DNA from: an uncultured Thiothrix sp.
Lineage (GTDB): Bacteria > Pseudomonadota > Gammaproteobacteria > Poriferisulfidales > GCA-002705445
DNA: 64,000 nucleotides
Reading direction: 5' to 3'
NCBI GenBank assembly: GCA_902624655.1
Contig: CACNYJ010000003.1
Span: 62,001 to 126,000 of the forward strand
Shown: piece by piece, positions 59,799 through 64,000 of the stretch
How positions within the stretch are numbered: position 1 is the stretch's first letter
How the letters are laid out: each line of letters begins with the position of its first letter
Translations under genes and position numbers: made by a program
The notes under the pieces: generated by a model
What the model was told of the DNA's origin: nothing
Seen by the model: only the letters and a program-made list of their open reading frames with translations
Databases searched by the model: none

Positions 59799-61979
59799 AT
59801 GGCTGAAACTTCAAATTTAAAAAAAACTAATTTGAGTCAGCAAAGCTCGTCAAACCCCGCGCTAGATAATCTTTTAAAGAAAGCAAAATTATATTTAAAT
59901 AAAAACCAGATTGATCTTTTAAAAAAAGCATACGATTTTAGTTATAAAAGCCATAAAGGCCAACTTAGAGAAAGCGGGGAGCCATACATTAATCACCCAC
60001 TGTCTGTAGCATCCATTTTAGTCGAAATGAAGATGGATGGAGTAAGTATTGCGGCTGCTATTCTCCATGATGTTGTTGAAGATACATCAGCAGGGATGGG
60101 AGATATTGAGGAAAAGTTTGGGCCAGAGATAGCAAAACTAGTTGATGGTGTGAGCAAAATTGACAATATTAAGTTTTTATCTAGAGATGAGGCTCAGGCA
60201 GAGAACTTCAGCAAAATGATGCTTGCAATGTCAGATGATTTAAGGGTTATTTTAGTGAAGTTAGCTGACAGACTTCATAATATGAGAACTTTAGATTGTC
60301 TTTCCAAGGATAAAAAAACTAGAGTTGCCAAAGAGACATTAGAAATATATGTTCCAATAGCTTTAAGACTTGGCATGAATAAACTTAGGCTTGAGCTAGA
60401 GGAGATATCTTTTAGAACTCTTTTCCCCCTAAGGAATAAAATTATTGTTCAAGCCGTTGAAAACCACAAGGGAAACAAATCAAAATTTTTAGAAGAGATA
60501 AAAAATAAAATTGATGAAAGGTTGAAAGATCTAAATATTAAAGCAGAGATTTATACGAGACAAAAAAACCCATATAGTATTTATAAAAAGATGAAAAAAA
60601 AGAAAATTAGCTTTAATGCTGTTTTCGATATTTATGGTTTAAGGCTTGTAACAAAAAAGATTGATGATTGTTATAGAATTTTTGGGGCTACGCATAATTT
60701 ATTTAAACCTGTACCAGGAAAGTTTAAGGACTATATTGCGATACCTAAGTCAAACGGATATCAAGCATTACATACAGTGCTATTTGGTCCAAACGCTATA
60801 CCTATAGAAGTGCAAATTAGAACAAAAGAAATGGACCAGTTTGCTGAGTCTGGTATCGCTTCACATTGGCAGTATAAAACTGGAGGGCATTCTTCAGCAC
60901 AAGCTTATGCAAGAGATTGGTTACAAAAGATCATCGAAATGAAGCAAAATACATCAAATTCCGTCGATCTCCTGGAAAATATTAAGATAGATCTTTTCCC
61001 TGATGAAATATATGTATTTACACCAAAAGGAGATATTAAAGAATTACCATATAGAAGTAGCGTTGTGGATTTCGCTTATTCTATCCACTCAGCAATTGGC
61101 GAAAAGTGTGTTTCGGCAAAGGTCAATGATGTGAATGTGCCTGTAAGCACGACATTATCGTCAGGCCAAACCGTAGAAATAATCACAACCCCTATTGGTA
61201 AACCTGACCCATCATGGCTTGAATTCGTGGTAACTGTTAAAGCCAGATCAAATATTAAAAACTATTTAAAAAAGATGCAGTCGGAACAAGCAGCTGACTT
61301 AGGTCTGAAAATTTTAGATAAAGCACTTAACGATTATGGAACTTCTTATACCGATATTCCTTATCATTCTATAAATAGATTACTTGCCGAGTACAATCTA
61401 AAGGATGCAAATGATTTATTTATTGAAATTGGCCTTGGAAACATTGTACCTCACTTAGCTGCACAAAACATTTCTATGAAAAAAAGTATTGTAAGGCAGA
61501 AATACCATGATTTAGTTTCAAGAGTACTTGGCTCTAAGAAAAACGAAAATATTTCTATTAAAGGAACCGAAGGGTTAGTTTTAAATTATGCGAAATGTTG
61601 CAGACCGATTCCAGGAGATGAGATTATTGGCCAAACATCCTCGGGGAATGGTTTTGTTGTACATAGATCAGTTTGTCACAATATAAAAAAATCGAGATCG
61701 AATAAAATTTTCATTGAATGGGCAGATGATATTTTTGGCGAATACCAAACTCAGATTCGAGTATATTCAGAAAAACAAAGGGGGGTTCTAGCAAATGTCG
61801 CTGGCGTGATATCAAGACAATCCTGTAATATCGAAAATGTAAAATTTGATGAGGTTCAAAATCCTTACGCATCATTTGTATTTACTATTGATGTTCGTAA
61901 TAGAAAACATTTGGCAAATGTGATTAAAGACCTTAAAAAACTAAAAAATATTAATAAAGTAATGAGGACAGTTGGATAA
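59799..61979 (+). CDS. spoT: Bifunctional (p)ppGpp synthetase/hydrolase SpoT
   Basis: The 726-residue protein has an HD hydrolase domain with intact HDVVEDT, a synthetase domain (RQKNPYSIYKKMKKKKISF, FDIYGLRLV), a TGS domain (about residues 405-465, beginning IYVFTPKGDIKELP) and a C-terminal ACT domain. Because both HD and synthetase motifs are intact it should both make and break ppGpp. The only RelA/SpoT gene in the window. Its TAA shares a base with the ridA ATG. Confidence 0.97.
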   Translation: MAETSNLKKTNLSQQSSSNPALDNLLKKAKLYLNKNQIDLLKKAYDFSYKSHKGQLRESGEPYINHPLSVASILVEMKMDGVSIAAAILHDVVEDTSAGMGDIEEKFGPEIAKLVDGVSKIDNIKFLSRDEAQAENFSKMMLAMSDDLRVILVKLADRLHNMRTLDCLSKDKKTRVAKETLEIYVPIALRLGMNKLRLELEEISFRTLFPLRNKIIVQAVENHKGNKSKFLEEIKNKIDERLKDLNIKAEIYTRQKNPYSIYKKMKKKKISFNAVFDIYGLRLVTKKIDDCYRIFGATHNLFKPVPGKFKDYIAIPKSNGYQALHTVLFGPNAIPIEVQIRTKEMDQFAESGIASHWQYKTGGHSSAQAYARDWLQKIIEMKQNTSNSVDLLENIKIDLFPDEIYVFTPKGDIKELPYRSSVVDFAYSIHSAIGEKCVSAKVNDVNVPVSTTLSSGQTVEIITTPIGKPDPSWLEFVVTVKARSNIKNYLKKMQSEQAADLGLKILDKALNDYGTSYTDIPYHSINRLLAEYNLKDANDLFIEIGLGNIVPHLAAQNISMKKSIVRQKYHDLVSRVLGSKKNENISIKGTEGLVLNYAKCCRPIPGDEIIGQTSSGNGFVVHRSVCHNIKKSRSNKIFIEWADDIFGEYQTQIRVYSEKQRGVLANVAGVISRQSCNIENVKFDEVQNPYASFVFTIDVRNRKHLANVIKDLKKLKNINKVMRTVG

Positions 61980-62362
61980 TGACTATTGAATATATACAAA
62001 CTGATAAAGCCCCGTCTGCTATCGGCGCATACTCACAGGCAGTAAAACTGGACAATACAATATATTTATCAGGACAAATACCGCTTACACCCGAAAAAAT
62101 GGAAATTGTCTCTGAGGACATAGAGATTCAGATTAAGCAAGTTTTTGTTAATCTCAGTCATGTATTAAATGCTTCGGGTTCTTCCTTAAATAAAATTCTC
62201 AAGCTTAATGTTTATTTAATAGATTTGTCTCATTTCTCTTTAGTCAATGAACATATGGAAAGCATTTTCGAAAAGCCTTATCCAGCAAGAGCAGCTATTG
62301 GAATAAATAAACTTCCAAAAGATGCTTTAATTGAAATTGACGCAATTGCCACGACAAAATAA
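61979..62362 (+). CDS. ridA: 2-iminobutanoate/2-iminopropanoate deaminase
   Basis: The 127-residue RidA/YjgF protein removes reactive imines formed by PLP enzymes. IGAYSQAVKLDNTIYLSGQIPL and the catalytic arginine in YPARAAIGI are diagnostic (first one spans residues 15-36). It usually lies between spoT and recG in gammaproteobacteria, as here. Confidence 0.95.
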   Translation: MTIEYIQTDKAPSAIGAYSQAVKLDNTIYLSGQIPLTPEKMEIVSEDIEIQIKQVFVNLSHVLNASGSSLNKILKLNVYLIDLSHFSLVNEHMESIFEKPYPARAAIGINKLPKDALIEIDAIATTK

Positions 62363-62367
62363 TTACA

Positions 62368-64000
62368 ATGGAACAAGCCAGTTTATTAGACTTAAAAGGT
62401 ATAGGTCAGAAAGGACTCATAAAATTAAATAAAATTGGAATAAATTCTATTGAAGACTTTCTGTTTCATCTTCCGATTCGATATAACGACAAAACAAAAT
62501 TATCAAATATTTCTGATTTAGAACCAGGTAAAAAACTTCTTTTTGAGGGGAGAATAGAGAAGGCGAATGTTATTTTTTTTAAAAAAAGAATGTTTGTTGT
62601 AAGAATTTCTGATGAAACAGGCTCAGTTCAATTGAGATTTTTTTATTTCAACAAGAGCCAAATATCAAATTTTAGTGTCGGTAAAAATGTAAGATGTTTT
62701 GGAGAATTAAGAGTTGCAAATAATACCAAGGAAGTTGTTCATCCTGAGTGTTTGTTTTATGACAAAGAAAGACCTCCATTAGATGAATTTTTGACACCAG
62801 TTTATCCCTTAACAGAGGGACTCCACCAATACAGCCTCAGAAATTTTATAAAACAATCTTTGTCATTTTTAAAATCTGGTAAAATTGTACTCCCAGAATT
62901 ATTGCCGGATAAAGTTTTAAAAAAATATAATTTAGTTGATATAAGCACAGCGATATCTAATATTCATAACCCTAGAAAAAATATATCACACGAAGAACTA
63001 ATAGATTCAAGAAATCAAAATAAAAAAAGACTTGTTTTTGAGGAGTTGTTAGCTCATCAGCTTGTATTTAAACAGATCAGAGCATTCAATAAAAAACTGA
63101 TTTCTTTTCCTTTAGATAATAATATTAAGCCTATAGAAAAATTAATTTCAAAGCTTCCTTTTTCACCAACAAATTCTCAAATAGAGGTAATGAAACAGAT
63201 AACACATGACATGCAAGAAAGCATTCCAATGACAAGACTTGTTCAAGGTGATGTTGGTTCGGGTAAAACATTAGTTGCACTATTTGGAGCATTACATGCT
63301 ATCAGCAATGGATTTCAAGTAGCTTTTATGGCACCTACAGAAATATTGTCTGAACAACACTATCAAAGCATTAAGTTAATGTTAAAAGATTTTGATATTA
63401 AAATATCTTTACTATACGGAGGCATGAAATTAAAGGAGAAGGAAACGGTCACAGAAGATATAAAACTAGGAAACACTGATTTAGTCATTGGAACCCATGC
63501 GTTGATTCAAAGCCAAGTAAAATTTAAGAACCTTGCTTTAATAATAATTGATGAGCAGCATAAATTTGGAGTGCATCAGAGAATGACGCTTACATCAAAA
63601 GGAAGAAATTATGAAACGTTTCCTCATCAATTAATCTTAACGGCAACACCTATACCAAGAACTTTAGCTATGACACTATATGGTAATTTAGATTATTCAA
63701 TTATTGACGAGATGCCCAAAGGAAGAGTTAAGATTGAGACAATTGCTTTATCTGAAAATAGACGAAGTGAAATTTTTGAAAAAATAACAAAACAATGTCA
63801 TGAAGGAAACCAAGTTTTTTGGGTTTGTCCAATAATTGATGAATCCGAGGTTCTCGAGTGTAAAGCCGCGACAAATACTTACGACGAGATTAGAAAAAAA
63901 TTAAAGGAAATTAACGTTGGTTTAATTCACGGAAGAATGAAAATGCAAGAAAAAGAAAAAATTATGAATGACTTTAGATCAAAAAAAATTGATCTTCTAG
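62368..64000 (+). CDS. recG: ATP-dependent DNA helicase RecG, cut by window end
   Basis: The frame is open from ATG 62368 to the end of the window, 544 codons without a stop; about 150 codons should lie beyond. The N-terminal wedge domain starts with LLDLKGIGQKG, followed by an OB-fold. The helicase core has Walker A GDVGSGKT (294-301), MAPTEILSEQH, the DEQH box (395-398) with KFGVHQR, and TATPIPRT. RecG remodels stalled replication forks and Holliday junctions. It follows ridA by five bases. Confidence 0.97.
   Translation, partial: MEQASLLDLKGIGQKGLIKLNKIGINSIEDFLFHLPIRYNDKTKLSNISDLEPGKKLLFEGRIEKANVIFFKKRMFVVRISDETGSVQLRFFYFNKSQISNFSVGKNVRCFGELRVANNTKEVVHPECLFYDKERPPLDEFLTPVYPLTEGLHQYSLRNFIKQSLSFLKSGKIVLPELLPDKVLKKYNLVDISTAISNIHNPRKNISHEELIDSRNQNKKRLVFEELLAHQLVFKQIRAFNKKLISFPLDNNIKPIEKLISKLPFSPTNSQIEVMKQITHDMQESIPMTRLVQGDVGSGKTLVALFGALHAISNGFQVAFMAPTEILSEQHYQSIKLMLKDFDIKISLLYGGMKLKEKETVTEDIKLGNTDLVIGTHALIQSQVKFKNLALIIIDEQHKFGVHQRMTLTSKGRNYETFPHQLILTATPIPRTLAMTLYGNLDYSIIDEMPKGRVKIETIALSENRRSEIFEKITKQCHEGNQVFWVCPIIDESEVLECKAATNTYDEIRKKLKEINVGLIHGRMKMQEKEKIMNDFRSKKIDLL

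Overview
This is a strongly AT-rich, gene-dense bacterial chromosome segment. Spacers are very short, genes often overlap at ATGA or TAATG junctions, and many tail-to-tail gene pairs have stop codons that touch or overlap. The core gene order is proteobacterial and fits Gammaproteobacteria best: gmk-rpoZ-spoT-ridA-recG, coaBC-dut-algC-argB, thiS-thiG-trmB, ispH-lspA-ileS-ribF-murJ/rpsT, proB-obgE-rpmA-rplU/ispB, grxC-gpsA and glnA-ntrB-ntrC. With the low G+C and compactness this suggests a streamlined, probably marine, gammaproteobacterial lineage. That placement is inference. A low-GC betaproteobacterium is less likely because of coaBC-dut-algC-argB. I see no insertion sequence, phage, integrase, CRISPR array or origin, and no gene-free stretch over 300 bases.

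Layout. Positions 1-9.7 kb are the accessory part: about twenty small genes, many encoding lipoproteins or secreted proteins of unknown function, with a stand-alone sigma-70 region 1.1 domain protein, SixA, a secreted rhodanese, CIA30, DUF3108, a YdjM-like membrane protein, a peptidase E-like protein, a HIT protein and a thioesterase. From 9.9 to 18.8 kb come ppc, a small protein with three YRG motifs, azoR, a DoxX/DCC1/MOSC redox-type cluster, a bacterioferritin-like gene, trpS, an AlkA-type glycosylase, a hidden SDHAF4/DUF1674 gene and pseudoazurin. From 18.8 to 28 kb are dksA, ctpA, an ArsR-type (BigR/SqrR/YgaV-like) regulator with rhodanese and grxC, gpsA, pyrD, and the nitrogen block ntrC-ntrB-glnA. 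From 28 to 43 kb are glyQS, a SulP transporter, trmB-thiG-thiS, a gamma-carbonic-anhydrase-like gene, ubiA, bioB-bioF, coaBC-dut-algC-argB, thiO and tRNA-Thr(CGT). From 43 to 64 kb are ispH-lspA-ileS-ribF-murJ, rpsT, proB, obgE, rpmA-rplU, ispB, an ACR3 transporter, a pstS/porin phosphate pair, and gmk-rpoZ-spoT-ridA-recG, with recG cut by the window end.

How the genes work together. Nitrogen: NtrB/NtrC, an NtrC-type palindrome before ntrB, and a sigma-54-type element before glnA form a transcriptional circuit, while GlnA itself has Phe where adenylylated enzymes have Tyr. Phosphate: divergent pstS and a Porin_O_P gene are each preceded by a PhoB-box-like element. Stringent response: SpoT, omega and a DksA with only two of the four zinc cysteines, whose own promoter carries a GC-rich discriminator. 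Sulfur/thiol: an ArsR protein with cysteines 66 residues apart precedes a membrane rhodanese and a glutaredoxin.

No clearly new multi-gene system stands out. The best leads are the DksA and GlnA changes, the putative persulfide-sensing operon, the YRG protein, the solo sigma-1.1 protein, the ATT-start lipoprotein, and three small genes (2103, 18096 and 43317) that ordinary length cut-offs would miss.
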